From NCBI GenBank assembly GCA_965229345.1, contig OZ245872.1, positions 1,426,001-1,490,000 of the forward strand: 64,000 nt of DNA. The letters are read 5' to 3'. The notes beneath the pieces are model-generated. The model saw nothing but the letters and a program-made list of their open reading frames with translations. It searched no databases and was not told where the DNA came from. Made by a program: the position numbers and the translations under genes. The DNA is from PBB1 sp965229345. GTDB lineage: Bacteria; Pseudomonadota; Gammaproteobacteria; Burkholderiales; Burkholderiaceae_C. This document shows positions 16,273-23,782 of the stretch, in pieces; the first letter of the stretch is position 1; each line of letters starts with the position of its first letter.

Positions 16273-16907
16273 AAAACGCGACGTGCCGAAGCGCCCTCGC
16301 CATCACGGCGCATCAAGACCTCGCAGGCCTGCTGACCGAAGTGCGAAGCTGTCGTGCGTGCGAAGCGCATCTGCCCTTGGGTCCGCGCCCGGTGCTGCAG
16401 GCAGAGGCATCTGCGCGCATCCTCGTCGTAGGTCAGGCCCCTGGCGTTCGTGTGCACAACTCCGGGGTTCCATGGGACGACTCCAGCGGCGATCGTCTGC
16501 GAAACTGGACCGGTCTCGACACGGTTCGCTTCTACGACGCATCGGAGGTCGCGATCATTCCGATGGGTTTTTGCTACCCCGGCCGCGGCCACGGGGGCGA
16601 CCTGCCCCCACGGCGCGAGTGTGCCGACCTGTGGCTCGATCGGTTGCTCGCCCGCTTGCCGCGCATCGAACTTACGTTGTTGATTGGCCTGCACGCGCAG
16701 CGCCACTTTCTGGGTCGTCGCCGCAAGAGAACGCTCACGGAAACCGTCACCTCGTGGCGCGAGTTCGCGCCGGAGTACCTGCCGCTGCCGCACCCCAGCG
16801 CGCGCAACACGCCATGGTTCCAGCGCAACCCGTGGTTCGAACAAGACCTGCTGCCCGCGTTGAAGCAGCAAGTCGCTTCGCTCGGCCCTCGGGGAGGCTC
16901 CTCATGA
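16269..16907 (+). CDS. [4Fe-4S] uracil-DNA glycosylase, family 4-like
   Basis: 212-residue uracil-DNA glycosylase that excises uracil produced by cytosine deamination. The Fe-S ligands are C28-x2-C31, C102 and C118, with the C-x15-C spacing of family-4 enzymes. Motif 1 is VVGQAPG (about residues 53-59) and motif 3 is LPHPSARN (about 173-180). It overlaps DUF488 upstream and sdhC downstream by four bases each, so it is embedded in the NO-responsive operon. NO-derived N2O3 deaminates cytosine, which gives the location a clear logic. The Gln in GQAPG, in place of the usual Glu, suggests a distinct subgroup. Confidence 0.87.
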   Translation: MKNATCRSALAITAHQDLAGLLTEVRSCRACEAHLPLGPRPVLQAEASARILVVGQAPGVRVHNSGVPWDDSSGDRLRNWTGLDTVRFYDASEVAIIPMGFCYPGRGHGGDLPPRRECADLWLDRLLARLPRIELTLLIGLHAQRHFLGRRRKRTLTETVTSWREFAPEYLPLPHPSARNTPWFQRNPWFEQDLLPALKQQVASLGPRGGSS

Positions 16908-17287
16908 CGCCGCGCCACCCGCAGCGACCGGTCTTCTTCAACTTGACGCAGATTCAGATGCCGGTGGGCGCGCTCACCTCGATCACGCACCGCCTCACTG
17001 GCATCGTGCTGGCGCTCGGCATCCCCTTCGGCTTCTATGCTTTGCACCTGTCGCTGGCCAGCGCGCAGTCGTTCGCTCACCTGATGCAGATCGCTGGCAC
17101 CGGCTGGTTCAAGGCGGCGTTGATCTTCTTTGTCTGGGCGCTGTCGCATCACCTGTTCGCCGGTGTGCGGCATTTGCTGATGGACATCGGTTTCGGTTCT
17201 CACCTCGCCAGCGCGCGCCGCAGTGCCTGGGGCGTGAACGTGGGCGGCGTCGTGATGGCGTTGCTGGCAGCATGGGTCGTGCTGTGA
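16904..17287 (+). CDS. sdhC: Succinate dehydrogenase cytochrome b556 subunit
   Basis: 127-residue, three-helix membrane subunit of complex II. It has the quinone-site segment LTSITHRLTGI (S27, R30) and the haem b ligand region SHHLFAGVRHLLMD (H83). It anchors the SdhB subunit and reduces or oxidises quinone. The start overlaps the glycosylase stop (ATGA), so expression is tied to the NO operon rather than to a housekeeping sdh operon. The sequence looks intact and functional. Confidence 0.9.
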   Translation: MTPRHPQRPVFFNLTQIQMPVGALTSITHRLTGIVLALGIPFGFYALHLSLASAQSFAHLMQIAGTGWFKAALIFFVWALSHHLFAGVRHLLMDIGFGSHLASARRSAWGVNVGGVVMALLAAWVVL

Positions 17288-17622
17288 GAAGGCCTCTCGG
17301 TGGCCTGCCGGCGTGGCTGGTGCAGCGCCTGAGCGCGGTCTTCATGCTGGGCTTCACCGTGTTCGTGCTGGTTCACTTTCTGGTCGAGCCGCCGCATTCG
17401 TACGACGCCTGGCGGAGCTGGGTGGGCCACATCGGTGTCAGCGCGGCGTCCGGCGTGTTCATCGCAGCGCTCCTGGCGCACGCCTGGGTCGGCCTGCGTG
17501 ACGTCACGCTCGACTACGTTGCCCCGCTCGCCGCACGCGTTGCCGTTCTGTCGCTGATTGCCGCAACGCTGGTCGCTGTGGCCGCATTCGCCTTTCGGAT
17601 TCTGTTTCTCGCTCACGGGTGA
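17284..17622 (+). CDS. sdhD: Succinate dehydrogenase membrane anchor subunit
   Basis: 112-residue three-helix protein. RRPLGGLPAWLVQRLSAVFM at the start and HAWVGLRDVTLDYV (H66, the likely second haem b axial ligand) are typical of SdhD. The GTG at 17284 overlaps the sdhC stop (GTGA) as in norB downstream. An in-frame ATG at 17272 is an alternative that would add four residues. Normally sdhA follows; here only 50 bases separate the stop from sdhB. Confidence 0.85.
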   Translation: MRRPLGGLPAWLVQRLSAVFMLGFTVFVLVHFLVEPPHSYDAWRSWVGHIGVSAASGVFIAALLAHAWVGLRDVTLDYVAPLAARVAVLSLIAATLVAVAAFAFRILFLAHG

Positions 17623-17672
17623 ACGCAGGTGAACTTCGCCCGCGACACCTTCGATCGACCTGAAAGGCTCGC

Positions 17673-18368
17673 ATGAAGTTTTCCATCTATCGCTTCGACC
17701 CGGAGCAAGACCGCAAGCCCTACATGCAGGACTTCGACGAACCTCTCAACGACGGCGACCGAATGCTGCTGGACGTGATTCTGCGGATCAAGGCACAGGA
17801 CAACACGCTGACGATCCGCAAGTCGTGCCGTGAGGGCGTTTGTGGCTCTGACGCGATCAACATCAACGGCCGCAACGGCCTGGCCTGCATCACCCGGGTC
17901 TGGGATCTGAAGGAGCCGGTGGTGCTGCGCCCGCTGCCGAGTTATCCGGTGATCCGCGATCTCGTTGTCGACATGTCCCGCTTCTATGCGCAGTACCACT
18001 CCATCAAGCCGTATCTGATCAACAACGAACCGCCGCCCGAGAAAGAGCGCTTGCAGTCGCCGCAAGAACGCGAGCGACTGAACGGCCTGTACGAGTGCAT
18101 CCTGTGCGGTTGCTGCACCAGCCAGTGCCCGTCGTCGTGGTGGAACCCCGAAAAATTCGTGGGGCCGGCCGGCCTCTTGCAGGCAGACCGCTTCATCGCC
18201 GACAGCCGCGACCGTGCCACGCACGAGCGGCTCGATGACCTGAACGACGTCTACCGCTTGTTCCGCTGCCGCTCGATCATGAATTGCACGGAGGTCTGCC
18301 CCAAGGGGCTTGCGCCGTCGCGGGCGATCGAGAGCATCCGTCTGACCATGCTGAAGGAGGCACTGTGA
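17673..18368 (+). CDS. sdhB: Succinate dehydrogenase iron-sulfur subunit
   Basis: 231-residue SdhB. All cluster ligands are present: [2Fe-2S] C52, C57, C72 (CREGVCGSD); [4Fe-4S] C142, C145, C148 and C209; [3Fe-4S] C152, C199 and C205. It would relay electrons between the flavoprotein SdhA and the quinone site in SdhC/SdhD. No flavoprotein gene lies between sdhD and sdhB or anywhere else in the window. The stop overlaps the GTG of norB. The protein appears fully functional, so it needs a partner encoded elsewhere or serves as a replacement subunit. Confidence 0.92.
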   Translation: MKFSIYRFDPEQDRKPYMQDFDEPLNDGDRMLLDVILRIKAQDNTLTIRKSCREGVCGSDAININGRNGLACITRVWDLKEPVVLRPLPSYPVIRDLVVDMSRFYAQYHSIKPYLINNEPPPEKERLQSPQERERLNGLYECILCGCCTSQCPSSWWNPEKFVGPAGLLQADRFIADSRDRATHERLDDLNDVYRLFRCRSIMNCTEVCPKGLAPSRAIESIRLTMLKEAL

Positions 18369-20674
18369 ACACCGCGCCGTCGACGCAGCACGTGGCTGCG
18401 CAACCGGTCGCAGAAGACGACGGCCCACTGTCACCGTGGTGGCTGCGGGCCGTGGCGATCGTGATGGTGCTCGGTTTTGCGGGGTTGATCCTGATCACCA
18501 CGCTTTCTTATCGCAATGCGCCGCCGATTCCGGCGCGGACCGTGGACCCGCAAGGCGTCGCGCTGTTCAGCGCAGAAGATGTCGGCGAAGGGCAGGCGGT
18601 GTTCCTGCGCTACGGCCTGATGGCCAACGGCAGCATCTGGGGCCACGGCGCGTACCTCGGGCCCGATTTCTCGGCCACCGCACTGCATCGGATGGGGATG
18701 GTCGCCGCAGAAAGCATCTCGAGCGAGCAGTATCACCAGGCTTTCGGAACGCTGAACGAAAGCCAGGCCGCCGCCGTTCAGGCAGAGGCGATCGTGTCGC
18801 TGAAGAAGAATCGCTACGACGAGTCCACCGGCACGCTGCAGTTCAGCGGCGCGCAAGCGAAGGCGTTCAACGCCGATATCGCGCACTGGGCCGCCTACTT
18901 TCACGACCCGGCGCGCAACGCGGGCCTGAAGGCCGACCTGATCACCGATCCGGTCGAGCTTCGGCAATTCACAGCTTTCGTGACCTGGGCCGCCTGGGCC
19001 TCCGTGGCCGCCAGGCCCGGCGAAGCGCACTCCTACACCAACAACTTTCCGTACGATCCAAGCGTCGGCAACGTGCCCATCTCGGGTGCGCTCCTGTGGA
19101 GCGCGCTCAGCCTGATGGTGCTGCTCGCAGGAATATCGACCGTGCTGCTGGCCTTCGGCAAATTCGACTACCTGGGCTGGATCACGCGCGGCCACAACGT
19201 CAAGCCGCAGATGTTGCCGGGGCGGGCCAGCCGTGGGCAACAGGCACTCGTGAAGTTCTTCGTGGTCGTGTCAGTGCTGCTGCTGGTTCAGGCGCTGGTC
19301 GGCGGCGCGGTCGCGCACTACCGTGCCGATCCGGGCAGCTTCTACGGTTTTCAGCTCGAACGCATCTTCCCCAGCAACTTGATGCGCACCTGGCATCTGC
19401 AGTTGGCGATCTTCTGGATCGCGACCGCTTACGTGGCCGCCGCACTGTTCCTCGGCCGCTCGCTGCGAACCGACGAGCCGAGTTGGCTCGCGGGTTGGAC
19501 GCACGTTCTCTTCGCAGCGTTCGCGGTGGTCATCTTCGGCAGCCTGCTGGGCGAGTGGGCGGGCATTGCGCAACTGCTCGGGTCGTGGTGGTTCTGGCTC
19601 GGCAACCAGGGTTGGGAATACCTCGAACTCGGGCGTGTCTGGCAAGTGCTGCTGGTCGTGGGGCTGTTCGTCTGGTTCGCGCTACTGTGGTCGCTGGTTC
19701 GTCCGCGCGCGCTGGCCGACCGCGCCTCGCAGCCGATCGTCAGGATGTTCCTGGTGGCGGCGCTCGCGATCCCGGTGTTCTACATCCCGGCGATGTTCTT
19801 CGGCGCGAAGACCAACTACACGGTGGTCGACACCTGGCGCTTCTGGATCATCCATCTGTGGGTCGAAGGCTTCTTCGAGTTCTTCGCGACCACGATCGTG
19901 GCGCTGACGTTCTACCAACTCGGCCTCACCCGCCGCAACGTCGCACTGCGCGTGATCTACCTCGACGCGATCCTGTACTTTCTAGGCGGGCTGATGGGCA
20001 CGGGTCATCACTGGTACTTCACCGGCCAGACCAACGTCAACATGGCGCTGTCAGCGCTGTTCTCGGCACTGGAGGTGGTGCCGCTGACCTTGCTGACGCT
20101 CGACGCGTGGGACTTCGTGCGCACCACGCGCGGCGACCGTGATGCTGCGGGCAAGCAGATGATCATCCCGCACAAATGGACCTTCTACTTCCTGATGGCG
20201 GTGGGCTTCTGGAACTTCGTCGGCGCGGGCATCTTCGGGTTCCTCATCAACCTGCCGATCGTCAGCTACTACGAGGTCGGCACCTTGCTGACGCCGAACC
20301 ACGGGCACGCCGCGATGATGGGCGTGTTTGGCATGCTGGCGATCGCACTGATGGTGTTCGTGCTTCGACAGACGAGCAGCGACGCGCACTGGCCTGCCAT
20401 CGAAAAATACGTGCGCTGCGCGTTCTGGGGCACGAATGTCGGGCTGGCGTTGATGGTGACCATGAGCCTGTTCCCGGGTGGCCTGCTGCAGGTCTGGGAC
20501 GTGCTCGAGAACGGGTATTGGCACGCGCGCAGCCTGGACTACATCGGCAGCGAACGATCGCACCTGATCGAGTGGCTGCGCATGCCGGGCGACGTTGTCT
20601 TCATCGTGTTCGGCGCGCTGCCGCTGGTGATGGCAACGCTCAAGGGCTATTTCAATCTGCGCAAGGAAACTTGA
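18365..20674 (+). CDS. norB: Quinol-dependent nitric oxide reductase (qNOR)
   Basis: 769-residue fused NOR of the quinol type, which reduces 2 NO to N2O with electrons taken directly from quinol. An N-terminal helix and a periplasmic cytochrome c-like domain without haem motif (about 60-250) precede twelve catalytic helices. Active-site features are HLWVEGFFEFF (H496, E500, E504), MGTGHHWYFTGQ (H547, H548), and PNHGHAAMMG (H645, H647) for the haem ligands. Start is the GTG at 18365, preceded by a strong AAGGAGG site and overlapping the sdhB stop. It is last in the cupin-DUF488-UDG-sdhCDB-norB operon. Confidence 0.93.
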   Translation: MNTAPSTQHVAAQPVAEDDGPLSPWWLRAVAIVMVLGFAGLILITTLSYRNAPPIPARTVDPQGVALFSAEDVGEGQAVFLRYGLMANGSIWGHGAYLGPDFSATALHRMGMVAAESISSEQYHQAFGTLNESQAAAVQAEAIVSLKKNRYDESTGTLQFSGAQAKAFNADIAHWAAYFHDPARNAGLKADLITDPVELRQFTAFVTWAAWASVAARPGEAHSYTNNFPYDPSVGNVPISGALLWSALSLMVLLAGISTVLLAFGKFDYLGWITRGHNVKPQMLPGRASRGQQALVKFFVVVSVLLLVQALVGGAVAHYRADPGSFYGFQLERIFPSNLMRTWHLQLAIFWIATAYVAAALFLGRSLRTDEPSWLAGWTHVLFAAFAVVIFGSLLGEWAGIAQLLGSWWFWLGNQGWEYLELGRVWQVLLVVGLFVWFALLWSLVRPRALADRASQPIVRMFLVAALAIPVFYIPAMFFGAKTNYTVVDTWRFWIIHLWVEGFFEFFATTIVALTFYQLGLTRRNVALRVIYLDAILYFLGGLMGTGHHWYFTGQTNVNMALSALFSALEVVPLTLLTLDAWDFVRTTRGDRDAAGKQMIIPHKWTFYFLMAVGFWNFVGAGIFGFLINLPIVSYYEVGTLLTPNHGHAAMMGVFGMLAIALMVFVLRQTSSDAHWPAIEKYVRCAFWGTNVGLALMVTMSLFPGGLLQVWDVLENGYWHARSLDYIGSERSHLIEWLRMPGDVVFIVFGALPLVMATLKGYFNLRKET

Positions 20675-21026
20675 GGGCGAACCCGTCATGCCAGGTCGCC
20701 GCGCCAGAGCAAGTTCTGCGGCGACACTTCAGCACGCTCTTCTGCGCGTGGCGTCGATTCCCAAGGACGCACCTGGGGCAGCTCCCTGAGTGTTCGATGG
20801 AGAGAGGCGCTCTCCAGAATGACCGTTGTTCTGGCTGGTGACTGCCCGCTTTGGGTCGGCATCGCCCGTTCGACTTCCCAACCGAAAGCAGACTCGCGCT
20901 AACGGCATCTTGGCTGGCGACGCTCTGCTTCGCTGTTGGGTATGACAACGCGGAGCCGTCTCATCGGTACCAAACGGATGCCCGCAAGCATCGATTGATC
21001 ACTGCAGAAAGGAGCTGTGCACGGCC
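20675..21026. other. Spacer without recognisable gene between norB and urtE
   Basis: About 350 bases between two converging genes. No coding region is supported. It contains an imperfect inverted repeat: CCGCTTTGGGTCGG at 20846-20859 pairs 11 of 14 with CCAACCGAAAGCAG at 20878-20891. It resembles the short intergenic palindromes scattered through Burkholderiales genomes and could act as a bidirectional terminator. No insertion-sequence ends were recognised. Confidence 0.5.
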
Positions 21027-21734
21027 CTAGATCGACATCTTCGCCCGCACGCCCTCGGCTTCCATGTCCTGGCCGCGCCCGCGCTGGATGATCTCGCCGC
21101 GCTCCATCACCAGGTACTGGTCGGCCAGCTCGGCCGCGAAGTCGTAGTACTGCTCGACCAGCACGATGGCCATCTTCTGGCCGGAGGCCATGCCGCGATC
21201 GGCCAGCATGCGGATCACACGCCCGATGTCCTTGATGACGCTGGGCTGGATGCCTTCGGTGGGCTCGTCCAATATCAGCAGCTTGGGCCCGGCGGCCAGC
21301 GCCCGCGCGATCGCCAACTGCTGCTGCTGGCCACCTGAGAGGTCACCGCCACGCCGGTTGATCATCTGCTTGAGGACAGGGAACAGCTCGAAGATCTGCG
21401 GCGGGATCGGCGTGCTGCCGCTCTTGTAGGCCAGGCCCATGCGCAGGTTTTCTTCCACCGTCAGCCGCCCGAAGATCTCGCGGCCTTGCGGCACATAGCC
21501 CACGCCTTTGCGCACGCGCTCATACGGCGTGTCGCGGGTGATGGCAGCGCCATTGAGCGTGATGCTGCCGGTCTTCACCGGCACCACGCCCATCAGGCTT
21601 TTCAGCAAGGTCGTCTTGCCCACGCCGTTGCGGCCCAGGATCACCGTGACCTCGCCGAGCTTTGCCTCGAACTCGACGTTGCGCAGGATGTGCGAGCCGC
21701 CGTAGTACTGGTTGACGCCTTCGACCTTCAGCAT
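21027..21734 (-). CDS. urtE: Urea ABC transporter ATP-binding protein UrtE
   Basis: 235-residue ABC ATPase, the LivF-like subunit of the UrtABCDE urea importer. Motifs are Walker A GRNGVGKT (34-41), signature LSGGQQQQLAIARAL, and Walker B LLILDEPTEGIQPS. The typical opening MLKVEGVNQYYGGSHILRNV and end IIQRGRGQDME fit UrtE specifically. It is the last gene of the leftward urt operon. In relatives ureD usually follows urtE; here a 350-base spacer and the converging NO operon follow instead. Confidence 0.93.
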   Translation of the reverse strand: MLKVEGVNQYYGGSHILRNVEFEAKLGEVTVILGRNGVGKTTLLKSLMGVVPVKTGSITLNGAAITRDTPYERVRKGVGYVPQGREIFGRLTVEENLRMGLAYKSGSTPIPPQIFELFPVLKQMINRRGGDLSGGQQQQLAIARALAAGPKLLILDEPTEGIQPSVIKDIGRVIRMLADRGMASGQKMAIVLVEQYYDFAAELADQYLVMERGEIIQRGRGQDMEAEGVRAKMSI

Positions 21735-21773
21735 CTCGGCACCCTCGGTCCACGCGCCTGGAGATGCGTCATC

Positions 21774-22664
21774 TCAACGCCCAAGGTAAACCTCCACCAC
21801 CTTCTCATTGGCCTGCACCTCGCTCAGCAGCCCCTCGGCCAGCACGCTGCCTTCGTGCAGCACGGTCACCTTTTTGCCGTTCTTGCCGTTTTGCGTCAGC
21901 TCACCGATGAACTTCATGTCGTGTTCCACCACCACCAGCGAGTGGCTGCCTTCGAGCGACAGGAACAGCTCGGCGGTGCGCTCGGTCTCCTCGTCGGTCA
22001 TGCCGGCCACCGGTTCGTCGAGCAGCAGCAGCTTCGGGTCCTGCATCAGCAGCATGCCGATCTCCAGCCACTGCTTCTGGCCGTGGCTCAGCAGTCCGGC
22101 GTTGCGCTGTGCGCTGTCTTTCAAATGAATCAGCGTGAGCATCGCGCCGATGCGGTCGAGCTGCTCGCCGTTCAGGCGAAAGAACATCGACGAGCGCACG
22201 CCGCGATCGGCGCGCAGCGCCAGTTCCAGGTTCTCGAACACGCTCAGGTGCTCGAACACCGTGGGCTTCTGGAACTTGCGGCCGATGCCGATCGATGCGA
22301 TCTCGTTCTCGCGCAGGCGCAGCAGGTCGATCGTCGAGCCGAAGTAGGCGTGGCCCAGGTCCGGCCGCGTCTTGCCGGTGATCACGTCCATCATCGTCGT
22401 CTTGCCGGCACCGTTCGGGCCGATGATGCAGCGCAGCTCGCCAGCGCTGATGCTCAGCGACAGCGCATTCAAGGCCTTGAACCCGTCGAAGCTGACCGTG
22501 ATGTCATCGAGGTACAGGATGGCGCCGTGCGACACGTCCAGCGTGCCCGGCTCGTGCAGACGTCCGTAGCTGGCCTGGCGCCCCCCGGAGCTGCCCTCGA
22601 CCGCGGATTTTTCGTCGCGGGCGCGGCGGATCTGGGCGCCAGCCTTCATCAGGTCGGGGGTCAT
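21774..22664 (-). CDS. urtD: Urea ABC transporter ATP-binding protein UrtD
   Basis: 296-residue LivG-like ATPase of the urea importer. A nonconserved N-terminal stretch of about 45 residues precedes the ABC domain, with Walker A GPNGAGKT, the variant signature LSHGQKQWLEIGMLL characteristic of UrtD, and Walker B LLLLDEPVAGMTDEE. The ATG at 22664 overlaps the urtC stop (ATGA). A frame that stays open further upstream is a shadow of urtC. Forty bases separate it from urtE. Confidence 0.93.
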   Translation of the reverse strand: MTPDLMKAGAQIRRARDEKSAVEGSSGGRQASYGRLHEPGTLDVSHGAILYLDDITVSFDGFKALNALSLSISAGELRCIIGPNGAGKTTMMDVITGKTRPDLGHAYFGSTIDLLRLRENEIASIGIGRKFQKPTVFEHLSVFENLELALRADRGVRSSMFFRLNGEQLDRIGAMLTLIHLKDSAQRNAGLLSHGQKQWLEIGMLLMQDPKLLLLDEPVAGMTDEETERTAELFLSLEGSHSLVVVEHDMKFIGELTQNGKNGKKVTVLHEGSVLAEGLLSEVQANEKVVEVYLGR

Positions 22665-23782
22665 GACGGGTCGTCCTTCTTGCGGCGCAGCAGCCCCACG
22701 ATGCCGTTCGGCAGGAACAGCGTCACCGCGATGAACAAGGCCCCGAGGAAGTACAGCCAGAACTCGGGGAACACCTGGGTGAACCAGCTCTTGGCGCCAT
22801 TGACGAAGAAGGCACCGATGATCGGCCCCACCAAGGTGCCGCGCCCGCCCACCGCCGTCCAGATCGCAATCTCGATGCCGGCCGCGGGCGACATCTCGCT
22901 CGGGTTGATGATGCCGACCTGCGGCACGTACAACGCACCGGCGATGCCGCACATCACCGCCGAGATCACCCAGATCGACAGCTTGTACTTCAGCGGGTCG
23001 TAGCCGGTGAACATCACCCGCGTCTCGGCATCGCGGATGGCCTGCAGCACGCGGCCGAACTTGCTGGTGACCAGCCAGCGCGCGAACAAAAAGAAACCGA
23101 TCAGCGTCAATCCGGTCAGCACGAACAGCGTCATCCGCATGCCCGGCGTGGCGATCGGATGCCCCAGGATGCGCTTGAAGTCGGTGAAGCCGTTGTTGCC
23201 ACCGAAGCCGGTCTCGTTGCGGAAGAACAGCAGCATCGCGGCGAAGGTGACCGCCTGCGTGATGATCGAGAAGTACACGCCCTTGATGCGCGAGCGGAAC
23301 GCGAAGAAGCCGAACACGAAGGCCAGCAGCCCCGGCACCAGCACCACCAGCAGCATCTGCGCGATGAACGAATCGCTGAGCGACCAGTGCCAGGGCAGCG
23401 TCTTCCAGTCGAGGAAGACCATGAAGTCGGGCAGATCGCTCTGGTAGTTCCCGTCGCGGCCGATCTGGCGCATCAGGTACATGCCCATGGCATAGCCGCC
23501 GAGCGCGAAGAACATGCCGTGGCCCAGCGACAGGATGCCGGTGTAGCCCCAGATCAGGTCCATCGCCAGGGCGCAGATGGCGTAGCACATGATCTTCGCG
23601 ATCAGCTGCACCGCGTAGTCGCTCAGGTGGAATGGGCTCGTCTCCGGGATCAGCAGGTTCATCGCCGGCACCAGCACCGAGACCACCAGCACGCAGGTGA
23701 ACAGCACGCTCCACATCGGGCCGGTGAGCAGGCCGCCGCGCGGTGGTGCGATCGGCAGGGGCGAGGGCATGACGGCGCTCAT
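22661..23782 (-). CDS. urtC: Urea ABC transporter permease UrtC
   Basis: 373-residue LivM-like inner-membrane permease with about ten hydrophobic helices. UrtC features include LIPETSPFHLSDYAVQLIAK, MDLIWGYTGILSLGHGMFFA and GRVLQAIRDAETRVMFTGYD. With UrtB it forms the urea channel. Start and stop both overlap neighbours by four bases, so urtBCD are tightly coupled. Confidence 0.93.
   Translation of the reverse strand: MSAVMPSPLPIAPPRGGLLTGPMWSVLFTCVLVVSVLVPAMNLLIPETSPFHLSDYAVQLIAKIMCYAICALAMDLIWGYTGILSLGHGMFFALGGYAMGMYLMRQIGRDGNYQSDLPDFMVFLDWKTLPWHWSLSDSFIAQMLLVVLVPGLLAFVFGFFAFRSRIKGVYFSIITQAVTFAAMLLFFRNETGFGGNNGFTDFKRILGHPIATPGMRMTLFVLTGLTLIGFFLFARWLVTSKFGRVLQAIRDAETRVMFTGYDPLKYKLSIWVISAVMCGIAGALYVPQVGIINPSEMSPAAGIEIAIWTAVGGRGTLVGPIIGAFFVNGAKSWFTQVFPEFWLYFLGALFIAVTLFLPNGIVGLLRRKKDDPS

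Noticed and set aside
20652..20948. A 98-codon minus-strand frame in the spacer after norB
   Set aside because: It overlaps the norB end, has no domain, Arg/Ser/Cys-rich composition and no ribosome site; it looks like chance reading through spacer DNA.
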